A stretch of 64,000 nucleotides of DNA from CAIVAT01 sp964455285 (GTDB lineage Bacteria > Bacteroidota > Bacteroidia > Bacteroidales > FEN-979), in assembly GCA_964455285.1 (NCBI GenBank), contig CAYVVG010000010.1, forward strand, positions 3,179-67,178, read 5' to 3'. Under the pieces are notes generated by a model. That model was given only the letters and a program-made list of their open reading frames with translations, did not search any database and was not told where the DNA came from. Position numbers and translations under genes: made by a program. This document shows, in pieces, positions 1 through 8,561 of this stretch (positions are counted from its first letter, which is position 1; every line of letters begins with the position of its first letter).

Positions 1-831
1 ATCAAACCCGTGTTTGTTGATATCGAACCGGACCATTTCAACCTGGATCCGCAGAAGATCGAGGCCGCCATCACCCCCCGAACCACGGCGATCCTTCCTG
101 TGCATGTGTATGGCCATCCGTGCGAAGTGGAACAGATCGGGGAGATTGCCGCAACGTATGGCCTCAGGGTGATCTACGACGCCTGCCATACGTTTGGCGT
201 CACCCTCGCCGGTACGCCTGTACTGCGCTTCGGCGACTTGTCGGTGATGAGTTTTCACGCCACCAAGGTTTACAACACCTTCGAGGGCGGCGCCATCATC
301 TGCCATGACGCCGCGATGAAAAAGAGGATCGACAACCTGAAAAACTTCGGTTTCGCGGGTGAGACCACGGTGGTGGCCCCCGGTATCAATGCCAAGATGA
401 ACGAGGTCCAGGCTGCCATGGGGCTTCTGCAGCTGAAATATGTCGACCGGGCAATCGCCCGCCGGAAAGAGATCGCATCGCTGTACCGCGAACAACTGCA
501 CGGATCGGAGGTCATTTCGTTCCCCGGCGACGATCCGCATGTCGGTTCCTGCTACTCCTATTTTCCCGTGCTGATCGATGCAGCAAAAACCAGCAGAACC
601 CGCGATGAGATCTACGAGGAACTGAAGAAGAACAATATATTCGGCCGCCGGTATTTTTATCCGCTGATCAGCCAGTTTCCCACCTACCGGGGGCTGGAAT
701 CCGCTCTTCCGGGCAAGATGCCGGTAGCGGAAAGGATCACGGAGGAGGTGATCTGCCTGCCCATTTACCCTGACCTTCGCCTGGAGGAGGCCGCCGAAGT
801 CAGCAACCTGCTCAACAAATTGACATCCTGA
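1..831 (+). CDS. DegT/DnrJ/EryC1 (FdtB-type) sugar aminotransferase, 5' truncated by window edge
   Basis: PLP-dependent aminotransferase that would transfer an amino group from glutamate to a 3- or 4-keto nucleotide sugar for surface polysaccharide. The frame is open from base 1, so the N-terminus lies outside the window; the GTG at base 10 is an internal Val, not a start. 276 residues remain of a family usually about 365-375 long. The PLP lysine lies in SFHATKVYNTFEGGA (Lys at bases 265-267), a form typical of the FdtB/QdtB branch acting on dTDP-3-keto-6-deoxyhexose. The upstream PVFVDI segment and the DACHTFG motif (Asp that contacts the PLP ring nitrogen) are present. The stop overlaps the ATG of the acyltransferase (TGATG), so the two are translationally coupled. 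Family is certain; the exact sugar is inferred. Confidence 0.9.
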   Translation: MKPVFVDIEPDHFNLDPQKIEAAITPRTTAILPVHVYGHPCEVEQIGEIAATYGLRVIYDACHTFGVTLAGTPVLRFGDLSVMSFHATKVYNTFEGGAIICHDAAMKKRIDNLKNFGFAGETTVVAPGINAKMNEVQAAMGLLQLKYVDRAIARRKEIASLYREQLHGSEVISFPGDDPHVGSCYSYFPVLIDAAKTSRTRDEIYEELKKNNIFGRRYFYPLISQFPTYRGLESALPGKMPVAERITEEVICLPIYPDLRLEEAAEVSNLLNKLTS

Positions 832-1403
832 TGGAAACGAAGACCTCGTTTTACACTGATCAGGAATTGACCTCCCTGGGCTTCAAACAGGTTGGGAAAG
901 ATGTCCGGATCAGCCGGAAAGCCTCCATTTATTCTCCCGGCGAGATGATCATCGGCGATTCGGTGCGAATCGATGATTTCTGCATCCTGTCGGGAGCCAT
1001 CACCCTGGGGTCATACATCCATATCTCGGCTCACTGTTGCCTTTACGGCAGCCGGGGGATCGTCATGGAAGATTTTTCCGGTCTCTCCCCGCGGGTCACG
1101 GTTTTCAGCGCCACCGACGATTTCGGCGGCGAGTTCCTGATCGGACCGATGGTCCCGCAGGAGTACACCCATGTCACAGGCGGGTTGGTGAAACTGGAGA
1201 AGTTCGTCCAGGCCGGTGCACATTCCGTCATCCTCCCCGGCGTGACGCTGCACGAAGGATCAGTGACGGGCGCCATGTGCCTTGTCAACCGCTCGCTTGA
1301 TCCGTGGACTATTTACACGGGGGTGCCGGCAAAACCTCTCCGGGCACGAACACGCGGGGAGGCCGACAAAGCGTCCGTATTTCTCACGCGCCCAGCAAGA
1401 TAA
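831..1403 (+). CDS. Left-handed beta-helix (hexapeptide-repeat) acyltransferase
   Basis: A 190-residue protein with imperfect hexapeptide repeats from about residue 30 to 165 (for example IIGDSVRIDDFCILSG and VILPGVTLHEGS) and the usual C-terminal GVPAKPLR segment. This is the fold of sugar O- and N-acetyltransferases that use acetyl-CoA as a trimer. Starting in the stop codon of an FdtB-type aminotransferase, it could N-acetylate the newly made amino sugar (FdtC-like) or O-acetylate a glycan; the sequence alone does not decide. A putative catalytic His lies around residues 61-62 (ISAHCC). The ATG at 831 is fixed by the overlap with the upstream stop. Ends 4 bases before the next ATG. Confidence 0.85.
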   Translation: METKTSFYTDQELTSLGFKQVGKDVRISRKASIYSPGEMIIGDSVRIDDFCILSGAITLGSYIHISAHCCLYGSRGIVMEDFSGLSPRVTVFSATDDFGGEFLIGPMVPQEYTHVTGGLVKLEKFVQAGAHSVILPGVTLHEGSVTGAMCLVNRSLDPWTIYTGVPAKPLRARTRGEADKASVFLTRPAR

Positions 1404-1407
1404 GGCC

Positions 1408-2358
1408 ATGAACAACCAGGAGACAGACTGCAGCATCATCATCCCGGTCTATTATAACGAGACCACCCTTACGGCCCTGTTTTCCACGTTGCACGACAAG
1501 GTGATCGTGCCGAATCCCCGGCTGCGCTTTGAAGTGATCTTTATCGACGACGGTTCCCGTGATGGTTCCTTCCCTGTGCTGCTCAACCTTCGCGAACAGC
1601 ATCCTGGCCTGGTCAGGATCATCCGTTTTACCAGGAACTTTGGCCAGGTAGCCGCACTGTTTGCCGGGTACCGCCATGCCCGCGGCAAATGCATGGTGAA
1701 TCTTTCGGCCGACCTCCAGGATCCGCCTGAACTGATCAACGAAATGCTGGCCGCGCATCTCGATCCTTCAGATCCCCGCGAGGTGGTGATCTGCGCCCGG
1801 GAGGGACGCGATGAGTCGGCTTACCGGACCGGGACATCCCTGGTTTTTTACCGGCTCATGCGGGCCCTGACATTCCGGAACATGCCCCCGGGCGGATTCG
1901 ATTATGTGCTGATATCGCGGAAGGCGATGGAAAGCGGGATCACACCGGGTGAGACCAATCCCTTCTGGCAGGGTCAGATCCTGTGGTCAGGATACGAACC
2001 ACGGATCATCGGTTACCGGCGGCGGAAAAGGGAGAGCGGCAGATCCCGGTGGTCCTTCGGGAAAAAGGTCAAGTACCTGATCGACGGCATCATGAGCTAT
2101 TCCTACTTCCCGATCCGGCTCATGACCATCATGGGCACATCGATCGCTTTAGCCGGATTTATCTACGCGATCTTCATCGTTTTCGCAAAAATCGTAGGGG
2201 ATGTCCCGTTCAAAGGATGGGCCCCGATCATGGTGCTGATCCTCGTGCTTTCTGGGATCCAGATGCTGATGCTGGGGATTATCGGGGAATATCTCTGGAG
2301 AACCCTCGACCAGGTGAGGGGAAGACCTCCCTACATCATCGAAAAGATCGTGGAATAG
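1408..2358 (+). CDS. Family 2 glycosyltransferase, ArnC/DPM1-like, with two C-terminal membrane helices
   Basis: 316 residues from the ATG at 1408, four bases after the acyltransferase stop; the frame is open further upstream (to 1282) but that part overlaps the acyltransferase and is not typical of the family. N-terminal GT-A domain: CSIIIPVYYNE near residue 10, FIDDGSRDGS near 50, and NLSADLQDPPELI carrying the metal-binding DxD-like region. RWSFGKKVKYLIDG leads into two hydrophobic helices at about 240-262 and 275-297. This matches polyprenyl-phosphate glycosyltransferases (GtrB, ArnC, DPM1 relatives) that load a sugar onto undecaprenyl phosphate. With the two upstream genes it probably serves O-antigen or capsule decoration. 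Its last 23 bases overlap the convergent MFS gene. Confidence 0.88.
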   Translation: MNNQETDCSIIIPVYYNETTLTALFSTLHDKVIVPNPRLRFEVIFIDDGSRDGSFPVLLNLREQHPGLVRIIRFTRNFGQVAALFAGYRHARGKCMVNLSADLQDPPELINEMLAAHLDPSDPREVVICAREGRDESAYRTGTSLVFYRLMRALTFRNMPPGGFDYVLISRKAMESGITPGETNPFWQGQILWSGYEPRIIGYRRRKRESGRSRWSFGKKVKYLIDGIMSYSYFPIRLMTIMGTSIALAGFIYAIFIVFAKIVGDVPFKGWAPIMVLILVLSGIQMLMLGIIGEYLWRTLDQVRGRPPYIIEKIVE

Positions 2359-3622
2359 GCCTTTTGTTCCGTAAAAGGATCACCGACAGGTACACCGCCA
2401 CGACAAATACACCGGTTCCCGAAATGAGGAACATCGTTGCCGGTCCCGCCGAATACCAAATCAGACCCGCCATCGAGCTGGACACCAGCGCACAAATGCT
2501 GGCCCAACTGGTATAAAAGCCCACCGCTGTTGCCGTGTCTTCCCGGGCCGCCAGGTTCGTGATCAGGGCCTTGGATATCCCTTCGGTGCTGGCGGCATAG
2601 ATCCCGTAAAGGAAGAAGAGGAACCCCAGGGCGGCCAGGGTGGACACGAAACCCATGGCGGCATAGACTACCGCGAACAGGAAAAGGCCGGCAATCAACA
2701 TGGTTTTTAACCCGATCCGGTCAGCCGCCACTCCGAGAGGATAGGAAAATAGCGCGTAGACCAGGTTATAGAAGATGTAAACCCCGATCATCATCGGGTC
2801 GGAAAGACCCCGTTCCTTCAAAGCCAGAAGCAGGAATGCATCGGAACTGTTGAAGAGGGTGAAGACCAGCAGGCCGGCAACCAGATACCGGAAGGTAGGA
2901 GAAGCCTTTTTCCAGTATCGCAGGTATGTAAAAAGACCCGCCCGCTTTCGTTCAGTTCCCGATGGAGGGTCGCCTGCCCCCTCTTTCCTGTCACGGAGCA
3001 TGAGGCTTAAAGCAATGGCGGCCAATCCGGGAAGAAAGGCGAGGACGAACATCAACCGGTACTGACCCGGGAAGAGAGCCAGAAAGATCAGTGCCAGCAC
3101 CGGGCCGATGGCGGCTCCCACCGTATCCATCGAACGGTGAAACCCGAATACCCTTCCCTTGTGCTCCGGGGTCGTTTCGTCGCTCAGCATGGCATCGCGG
3201 GCGCTTGTGCGGATCCCTTTCCCGAACCGGTCGAGGGTGCGGGCAAAGAAGATCCACAGCGGGGCGGTCAAGAGGGCCATCAAGGGTTTCGAAATCGCAC
3301 TCAACAGATAGCCTGCCTGCACAAAGGGGGCCCTCCGACGACGGAGATCCGAAAGGTGTCCGAAATACCCCTTGCTCAAACCAGCGGTTGCTTCAGCCAC
3401 CCCTTCCAGTATCCCGATCAACAACACCGAAAACCCGATCGACTTCAGGTACACCGGCATGACCGGGTACAGCATCTCGCTGGCGATGTCGGTAAACAGG
3501 CTGACAAAGGATACCAGCAGGATCGTGCGGGTAAGGATGGTGCCTCTTTGCTTCATACTTTTTTTTTCGGGCCATCGGGGTAACGTTACATCGCTTGCAG
3601 CCGACCCCGGGCTGTCGCTCAT
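2336..3622 (-). CDS. MFS transporter
   Basis: 428-residue polytopic membrane protein with about 12 predicted helices and a central charged cytoplasmic loop (around residues 210-235, ERKRAGLFTYLRYWKKASP). The loop-2 signature of the major facilitator superfamily appears as GHLSDLRRRR near residue 85, and a second RFGKGIRTSARDAMLS segment follows helix 4. The set resembles the drug/metabolite MFS permeases common in Bacteroidota; the substrate cannot be told. The start at 3622 overlaps the stop of the upstream aminopeptidase by ATGA, which supports it, although a second Met 22 codons in (MKQRGTILTRT) gives a more usual N-terminus. The 3' end overlaps the convergent glycosyltransferase by 23 bases. 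Confidence 0.85.
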   Translation of the reverse strand: MSDSPGSAASDVTLPRWPEKKSMKQRGTILTRTILLVSFVSLFTDIASEMLYPVMPVYLKSIGFSVLLIGILEGVAEATAGLSKGYFGHLSDLRRRRAPFVQAGYLLSAISKPLMALLTAPLWIFFARTLDRFGKGIRTSARDAMLSDETTPEHKGRVFGFHRSMDTVGAAIGPVLALIFLALFPGQYRLMFVLAFLPGLAAIALSLMLRDRKEGAGDPPSGTERKRAGLFTYLRYWKKASPTFRYLVAGLLVFTLFNSSDAFLLLALKERGLSDPMMIGVYIFYNLVYALFSYPLGVAADRIGLKTMLIAGLFLFAVVYAAMGFVSTLAALGFLFFLYGIYAASTEGISKALITNLAAREDTATAVGFYTSWASICALVSSSMAGLIWYSAGPATMFLISGTGVFVVAVYLSVILLRNKRPIPRSFR

Positions 3623-5976
3623 TTCCCTTTTAAATAATCTTTTGCGGCGCCGCTCAGTTTATTATTCCAATGTTTGGAGGCCTGTTCGGCATGGGCACGC
3701 GTTTGATCATCAAAATAATTCAGCCTTTTCAACACCGAAAAGGCGTTCATGCGTGTCTCGAATTCATATTTCGGACTGCAATAACCGACCAGTTCGGGCA
3801 GGAAAGCCAGTTTCCCGCCGGCAATGGCAATGCCAAGCCATGCCATGCGGATGTTCTTTCCTCTCCAGCCCTCCATGTCCTGCGTAACGGTCAGATAATG
3901 GTCTGCACCGGCCGGGAAAGAGAGGCAGAGAGCCTGCAAGGCCGCCTCGACATTCGCATAGCTCGAATCGAACAGCATTGCCTCGACCCGGCTGCGAAGG
4001 AGGTCGGGTATGGTATCAAGCGAGAACAGGGCCGCTTTCCTGACGTTTGCGTCGGCATCACCCAGGGCCTGGCGGAACATTTCTGTGGACTCGGGGGTGA
4101 AGTCGCCGGACAGCTGACGGAGTGCCTCAGCCCGGGGAAGCCAGAACTTCTCCGTAGCTACACAGTTCCTCAGAACCCCTGCTTTTTGGTCCAAAGGCAC
4201 ATTCCGTAAAGCGACCAGGGCATCGTACCGGTCTATCATTCCGGGCGCTCTTGCCGCCTGCGCCAGCAACATGGGAACCGGGCGGTCGAAAGTCAGCTTT
4301 TTCAGGATCTTCCGGCCCGGGTCGAAAAGCAGGTAATCGATCGTTCTGTTTCCCGGATTCGGTACCATGACCTCCGTATATTCTTTCTCCACCCACTGGG
4401 TCACCCGGTCAAAAGTGCCGTCAGCATAACGAACCTCAAAGGTGACCGGCATCCGGAAGAGCCCGTTCAGCTCATTCCGGGGTTGCACCTGCCGCACCCG
4501 GAACAGGGTCGAGGCCCCGCCGGTCGTCCGATCCCTCCATACCGAATCCGTGACCTGATAATCGGGTTCTCCTCCGCGGTAGATCCATTCGTCGAAAAAC
4601 CAGTTAAGGGGCATCCCCGAGGCGTCGTAGACGCACCGCACAAAATCTCCGGTTTCGGCGTTATTGAACGCATATCTTTCCAGGTACAGCCGTACAGCTT
4701 CCCTGAACTCCTCCTCTCCCATCACATCCCGTAGCATCTCGAGCACCAGCGAACCCTTCTGGTAGATCCGCTGAACACCGCTCCGGCTCGACCTTACAGG
4801 GTAATCATTGCTCTTTGCCGCTTCCAGTGCCAGATGGATTTCATCGTTGCGGATGTTCTGATAGTAATCCTCGCCGTATATGCTCCGTTCGAATAATTTG
4901 GCGTAATAGGTGCCAAAACTCTCCGTCAGCCACACATCCTGGTTCACCAGGTGGGCAACACAGTTCCCGAACCACTGGTGAGCCAGTTCATGGGCGTTCA
5001 CATTCACATAGTTACGTTGCCACCACGACCGGGGAGATATCTGCATATAATCGCCGAACACTGTGCTGGTGGTGGTTTCCATGGCCCCGTACATATAATC
5101 GATCACCGGCGCTTCCCGGTAAACAGGATAGGGGTAATTGAATCCCAGCTCCTTTTCGAAAAAGTCGAACATCTTCTCTGTGTGTTTGTAGGTGGTGCCT
5201 ACACGGTCGGCCATCTCCGGGTAATACCAGAATTCAAGGGGTACGCCCCGCCGGGTCTTCGCCGGGGTGTACCGGTAATCGCCGATGACCAGGGCAGTCG
5301 AAAAATAGGGGTGGTCTTTCTCCATTTTATAGTGCCAGGTGCGTGTTCCGTCGGAGTTGCCGGTCACCTGCACCCTTTCTCCGTTGGAGAACACCAGGTA
5401 CGATTTTTCGAAGGTGACCACCATGTCGGCCGTGACCCTGGCGTCGATGTACGGGAGCCAGCCATGCGGCCTGTGGGCCCATATCTGCTTACGTTTTCCT
5501 TCTTCCTCAGGCTGCCATCCGATAAAATAGATATGCCCAGAACGGGGCTCGGCAATGTAATCGATCGAAATGCGGAAGGCAGGCGGCAGTGAGCCGTTTC
5601 GCGGATAAACCGACAGGGAATTGCCGAACCGTTTGAAATTCACATCCTCCCCTTCGATCTTTACGGAAGAGACAGTAAAATCAGGGGTATAAAAAACGAC
5701 CGAATCGGTTTTTGCCCGGTTGGGCATCCCCCGGAACTCGACCGCTCCCATCACCCTGAATTTTTCCGGCTCAAAGCGCACCTTCGCGACGACATGCGTG
5801 ATCCTGACCGGCTGGTCGGGAGGCACCGAAGCCGGATCATCATAATAGGTCAGCGTTTTCTCCTGTGCATGCAGGGTGTGCCAGGATGACATGGCCGTCA
5901 GGAAGAGTAACCACAGGCTCAGGGTTCGCAATGAAATACGTGTTTCTCTTATAGGGAAGAGTTCCATGTCAGACAT
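3619..5976 (-). CDS. Secreted M1-family zinc aminopeptidase
   Basis: 785 residues. A signal peptide covers about residues 1-38 (hydrophobic LSLWLLFLTAMSSW, then HAQ|EK). The gluzincin zinc site HELAH is at 329-333 with the third ligand in TESFG (Glu 352), and the substrate-anchoring GAMEN element appears as GAMET (297-301). An N-terminal beta-domain precedes the catalytic domain and a HEAT-like helical region fills the last 200 residues (for example DADVNRKAALFSL-type repeats). It would trim N-terminal residues from peptides in the periplasm or at the cell surface. The next Met (MELFPIRE, three codons on) is an equally possible start. Overlaps the MFS gene by four bases; the pair may couple extracellular proteolysis with transport, which is inference. 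Confidence 0.9.
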   Translation of the reverse strand: MSDMELFPIRETRISLRTLSLWLLFLTAMSSWHTLHAQEKTLTYYDDPASVPPDQPVRITHVVAKVRFEPEKFRVMGAVEFRGMPNRAKTDSVVFYTPDFTVSSVKIEGEDVNFKRFGNSLSVYPRNGSLPPAFRISIDYIAEPRSGHIYFIGWQPEEEGKRKQIWAHRPHGWLPYIDARVTADMVVTFEKSYLVFSNGERVQVTGNSDGTRTWHYKMEKDHPYFSTALVIGDYRYTPAKTRRGVPLEFWYYPEMADRVGTTYKHTEKMFDFFEKELGFNYPYPVYREAPVIDYMYGAMETTTSTVFGDYMQISPRSWWQRNYVNVNAHELAHQWFGNCVAHLVNQDVWLTESFGTYYAKLFERSIYGEDYYQNIRNDEIHLALEAAKSNDYPVRSSRSGVQRIYQKGSLVLEMLRDVMGEEEFREAVRLYLERYAFNNAETGDFVRCVYDASGMPLNWFFDEWIYRGGEPDYQVTDSVWRDRTTGGASTLFRVRQVQPRNELNGLFRMPVTFEVRYADGTFDRVTQWVEKEYTEVMVPNPGNRTIDYLLFDPGRKILKKLTFDRPVPMLLAQAARAPGMIDRYDALVALRNVPLDQKAGVLRNCVATEKFWLPRAEALRQLSGDFTPESTEMFRQALGDADANVRKAALFSLDTIPDLLRSRVEAMLFDSSYANVEAALQALCLSFPAGADHYLTVTQDMEGWRGKNIRMAWLGIAIAGGKLAFLPELVGYCSPKYEFETRMNAFSVLKRLNYFDDQTRAHAEQASKHWNNKLSGAAKDYLKGK

Positions 5977-5983
5977 ATTTTAG

Positions 5984-5991
5984 TATGTTTG
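5984..5991 (+). promoter_or_regulatory. Candidate -7 element TATGTTTG of the histidine kinase gene
   Basis: Matches the Bacteroidota -7 consensus TAnnTTTG, 48 bases before the GTG start. No clear TTTG -33 box is seen at the usual spacing, so support is moderate. Confidence 0.5.
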
Positions 5992-6002
5992 CCGTATGAA
6001 CG

Positions 6003-6014
6003 CCTGCCGGCAGG
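6003..6014. repeat. Perfect 12-base palindrome in the kinase leader
   Basis: CCTGCCGGCAGG is a perfect palindrome between the candidate -7 element and the GTG start of the kinase. It could be a protein-binding site or a copy of a dispersed GC-rich repeat; a related GGCAGGCAGG string occurs near 45863. Confidence 0.5.
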
Positions 6015-6038
6015 AGGATTCAAAAGTAGAAAAAAACG

Positions 6039-7817
6039 GTGAAGACGACCACGCTGGGTGAAAAACTCGTGCTGTATTTCGTCCTTCTGGGAGCAGGTGC
6101 CATCCTGATCATCGGGGCGGTGGCCTTTTACAGCACCAGGAAGGCCTTGATCGACCGAACCACCGACCAGCTCACCTCCCTCCGGATCGTGAAAAAGAAC
6201 CAGGTGGAGCAGTTTTATTCGGACCGTATCAGGGACATCACCTTCGCGGTCGATCGCGGCTGCCCCGATCCACAGTCGCCGGCCAACCTTGAAACCCTTC
6301 GCTCCCTTCTCCGGATACTGGGCCGGTACTATTCGGCGTATTATGTCACCCGCGGAGGGGATCTCACAGCCGGGGGCAGCCTGGCGGAGAACGGAGATAC
6401 CCACCCGGAACTGCCTTCCGCCATTTTACGGGATTTGCCCTCCCGGATGAAGGATCAGGTCGTGTGGATCTCCGACGTGGTTGCAGATGCTCGTGCGGGC
6501 CCCCGGCAGTTCATTGCCGGCCGGATGAAGGCCGACAAGGGAAAACCTTCGCTGAACGGCGATTTTACGCTTGTTCTGGAATTCGACCCGGGAGCGATCG
6601 ATGCGATCATGCTGAACAACGACCCGCAAAGCGGCCTGGGTCTCAGCGGAGAGACCTACCTGGTCGGGAGCGACCTGCTGATGAGATCTTCTTCGCGTTT
6701 CCAGCCGGGATCCATCCTGAAAACCCGGGCCCGCACCGCGCCGGCCCTGAATGCCCTGGCAGGAAAAACCGGTGAAATGACCACCCGGGACTACCGGGAT
6801 ATTGCCGTCATCTCCTCCTTCGGAAGAGTGAATGTGCAGGGCCTCAGCTGGGCCATCCTTGCCGAGATCGATCTTAAGGAAGCCATGGTGCCCGTGTACA
6901 ATACACGGTCGCGGATCCTGATGCTGAGCCTTCTGCTGATGATCCTCTTCTTCGGGGTCGTGCTGTTTATCGCCAACCGGATCACCCGGCCGATCGTTCG
7001 CCTGCGCGATGCCGCCATCCGGCTGGGCCAGGGAACCCACAACATCGACCTTCCGGTGGAGACACGGGATGAGATCGGAGCCCTCACCGGCGCATTCAAC
7101 GTGATGGCCCGCCAGATTCGCGAAAAGACGACCGAATTGCAGCAGGAACGATCGGGACGGATGCGCTCGGTGTTCGACGGCGAGGAGATGGAACGGCAGC
7201 GCCTCTCGAGGGAACTGCACGACGGCATCGGGCAATCGCTGATCGCGGTCAAATTAAGGCTCGAGAGCCTGTTGTACCTGGAGTCCGGCGACATCCGGAA
7301 TTCGATCCAGGAACTCAGGCGGTACTTCGACCAGATCATCGACGAGGTCAGGCGAATCTCGAACAACCTGATGCCGTCGGTACTGGAGGCGTTCAGCATT
7401 CCGATCGCATTCCGGAACCTGTTCAACGAAACCGAAGAACACAGTGAACTAAAGATCCACTTTGAAGCACGGGGCACGTTCGACGACCTCGACCGCAAGA
7501 CCAAGACCTACCTGTACCGTCTGATGCAGGAAGCCCTCAACAACATTGTCAAGCATGCTGACGCCGGTGAAGTATGGGTGAACCTGCACCGGTCGCAGAA
7601 CGAATTATCCCTGGTGATCCGTGACAATGGCAAAGGATTCGTACCCGACCGGATCGGTCAGGAGGGGGGGAACGGCATTCACAACATGCGTGAGCGGGCC
7701 GGGCTGCTCATGGGCCATCTGGAGATCCGGTCGGCCCCCGGAGAAGGGACCACAATAACCTTACAACTATCAAATCTGCATACCGATGTCAAAAATCAGG
7801 ATTTTCCTCGTGGATGA
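6039..7817 (+). CDS. Membrane sensor histidine kinase of the NarX/LiaS (HisKA_3) type
   Basis: 592 residues from a GTG; an in-frame TAG four codons upstream makes this the only start. Helix 1 (about 11-31), a large periplasmic sensor region (32-290, dCache-like in size and in its VQGLSWAILAEID motif), helix 2 (about 292-312), HAMP linker (313-362), then a HisKA_3 dimerisation domain with the phosphorylated His in ERQRLSRELHDG (His 394). The HATPase domain has the N box QEALNNIVKHA (about 497-507), D529NGKGF and GGNGIHNMRERAG. It should autophosphorylate and pass phosphate to the response regulator whose ATG lies 32 bases inside its 3' end. Ligand unknown; the downstream barrel protein and Amt hint at nutrient or nitrogen sensing, as inference. 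Confidence 0.93.
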   Translation: MKTTTLGEKLVLYFVLLGAGAILIIGAVAFYSTRKALIDRTTDQLTSLRIVKKNQVEQFYSDRIRDITFAVDRGCPDPQSPANLETLRSLLRILGRYYSAYYVTRGGDLTAGGSLAENGDTHPELPSAILRDLPSRMKDQVVWISDVVADARAGPRQFIAGRMKADKGKPSLNGDFTLVLEFDPGAIDAIMLNNDPQSGLGLSGETYLVGSDLLMRSSSRFQPGSILKTRARTAPALNALAGKTGEMTTRDYRDIAVISSFGRVNVQGLSWAILAEIDLKEAMVPVYNTRSRILMLSLLLMILFFGVVLFIANRITRPIVRLRDAAIRLGQGTHNIDLPVETRDEIGALTGAFNVMARQIREKTTELQQERSGRMRSVFDGEEMERQRLSRELHDGIGQSLIAVKLRLESLLYLESGDIRNSIQELRRYFDQIIDEVRRISNNLMPSVLEAFSIPIAFRNLFNETEEHSELKIHFEARGTFDDLDRKTKTYLYRLMQEALNNIVKHADAGEVWVNLHRSQNELSLVIRDNGKGFVPDRIGQEGGNGIHNMRERAGLLMGHLEIRSAPGEGTTITLQLSNLHTDVKNQDFPRG

Positions 7818-8445
7818 CCATCAGCTCGTACGCGATGGCATCAAAGCCCTGCTGGTCAGCGCCGACGACCTCACCATCCTTGGAGAAGCATCGTCGGGGG
7901 CAGAGTGTTTTGAAAAGATCGCCACGGAGGCCCCTGACATCCTGATCCTCGACATTTCGCTGCCCGACACCAACGGCATCGAGATCACCCGGCGTGTCAC
8001 TTCCGAATACCCTTCCACACGGGTGCTGATCCTCTCGATGTACACCAACGAGGACTTCATTTTCAATGCCATCAAGGCGGGTGCACGCGGTTATCTTCCC
8101 AAGAACACATCACGAGAGGAGTTGCTGGATGCCATCCATGCCATCCACCAGGGCGAGGAATTTTTCGCCGATTCGATCACGCGCATCATGCTGAAGAGTT
8201 ACGTCAGGAAGGCCAAAGAAGACGAGCCGGCCGGTCAGGCGACTCCGGTCCCCCTCACCTCCCGGGAAGTGGAGATCCTGAAGCTCTTTGCCGAAGGATT
8301 CATCAACAAAGAGATCAGCGACCGGCTCGATATCAGCATCCGGACTGTCGAAACCCACAAGAACCATATCATGAAAAAACTGGAGCTCAAATCCACCGTC
8401 GAGCTCATCAAGTATGCCATCCGGCATAAGATCGTGGAGATCTGA
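7786..8445 (+). CDS. NarL/FixJ-family response regulator
   Basis: 219 residues. The receiver domain (1-120) has the acidic pair at Asp 10/11, the phosphoacceptor Asp 56 in LILDISLPD and the lysine in YLPKNTSREE. A linker follows, then a LuxR-type helix-turn-helix (about 150-212) starting LTSREVEILKLFAEGFINKEI and containing the recognition-helix pattern TVETHKNHIMKKLEL. It is the cognate partner of the upstream kinase: the ATG at 7786 lies in the last 32 bases of the kinase gene. Target genes are unknown; the intergenic region just downstream carries an inverted repeat that could be a binding site for autogenous or downstream control. Confidence 0.94.
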   Translation: MSKIRIFLVDDHQLVRDGIKALLVSADDLTILGEASSGAECFEKIATEAPDILILDISLPDTNGIEITRRVTSEYPSTRVLILSMYTNEDFIFNAIKAGARGYLPKNTSREELLDAIHAIHQGEEFFADSITRIMLKSYVRKAKEDEPAGQATPVPLTSREVEILKLFAEGFINKEISDRLDISIRTVETHKNHIMKKLELKSTVELIKYAIRHKIVEI

Positions 8446-8447
8446 CA

Positions 8448-8485
8448 TACGTTAATCGCTTACGTCAGCATCGGGCCATAACGTA
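8448..8485. promoter_or_regulatory. Inverted repeat TACGTTA-N24-TAACGTA, possible operator
   Basis: TACGTTA at 8448-8454 is repeated in inverted orientation as TAACGTA at 8479-8485, followed at once by AACGTT. It sits between a response regulator gene and an outer-membrane protein gene. A role as operator for the NarL-type regulator is inference. Confidence 0.35.
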
Positions 8486-8531
8486 ACGTTTTTCAGTAGT
8501 TTTCGGGATTGTACAGGAGCTTCCGCAACCC

Positions 8532-8539
8532 TAATATTG
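8532..8539 (+). promoter_or_regulatory. Candidate -7 element TAATATTG before the outer-membrane protein
   Basis: One mismatch from TAnnTTTG, 22 bases before the ATG at 8562. No convincing -33 TTTG. Confidence 0.4.
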
Positions 8540-8561
8540 CATGTGAAAACATTAACAGCAC

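Noticed and set aside
6426..7235. Minus-strand open frame of 269 codons within the histidine kinase gene
   Set aside because: Antisense shadow of an intact kinase with HAMP, H box and ATPase motifs; composition is Pro/Gly/Asp/Gln-rich without domains.
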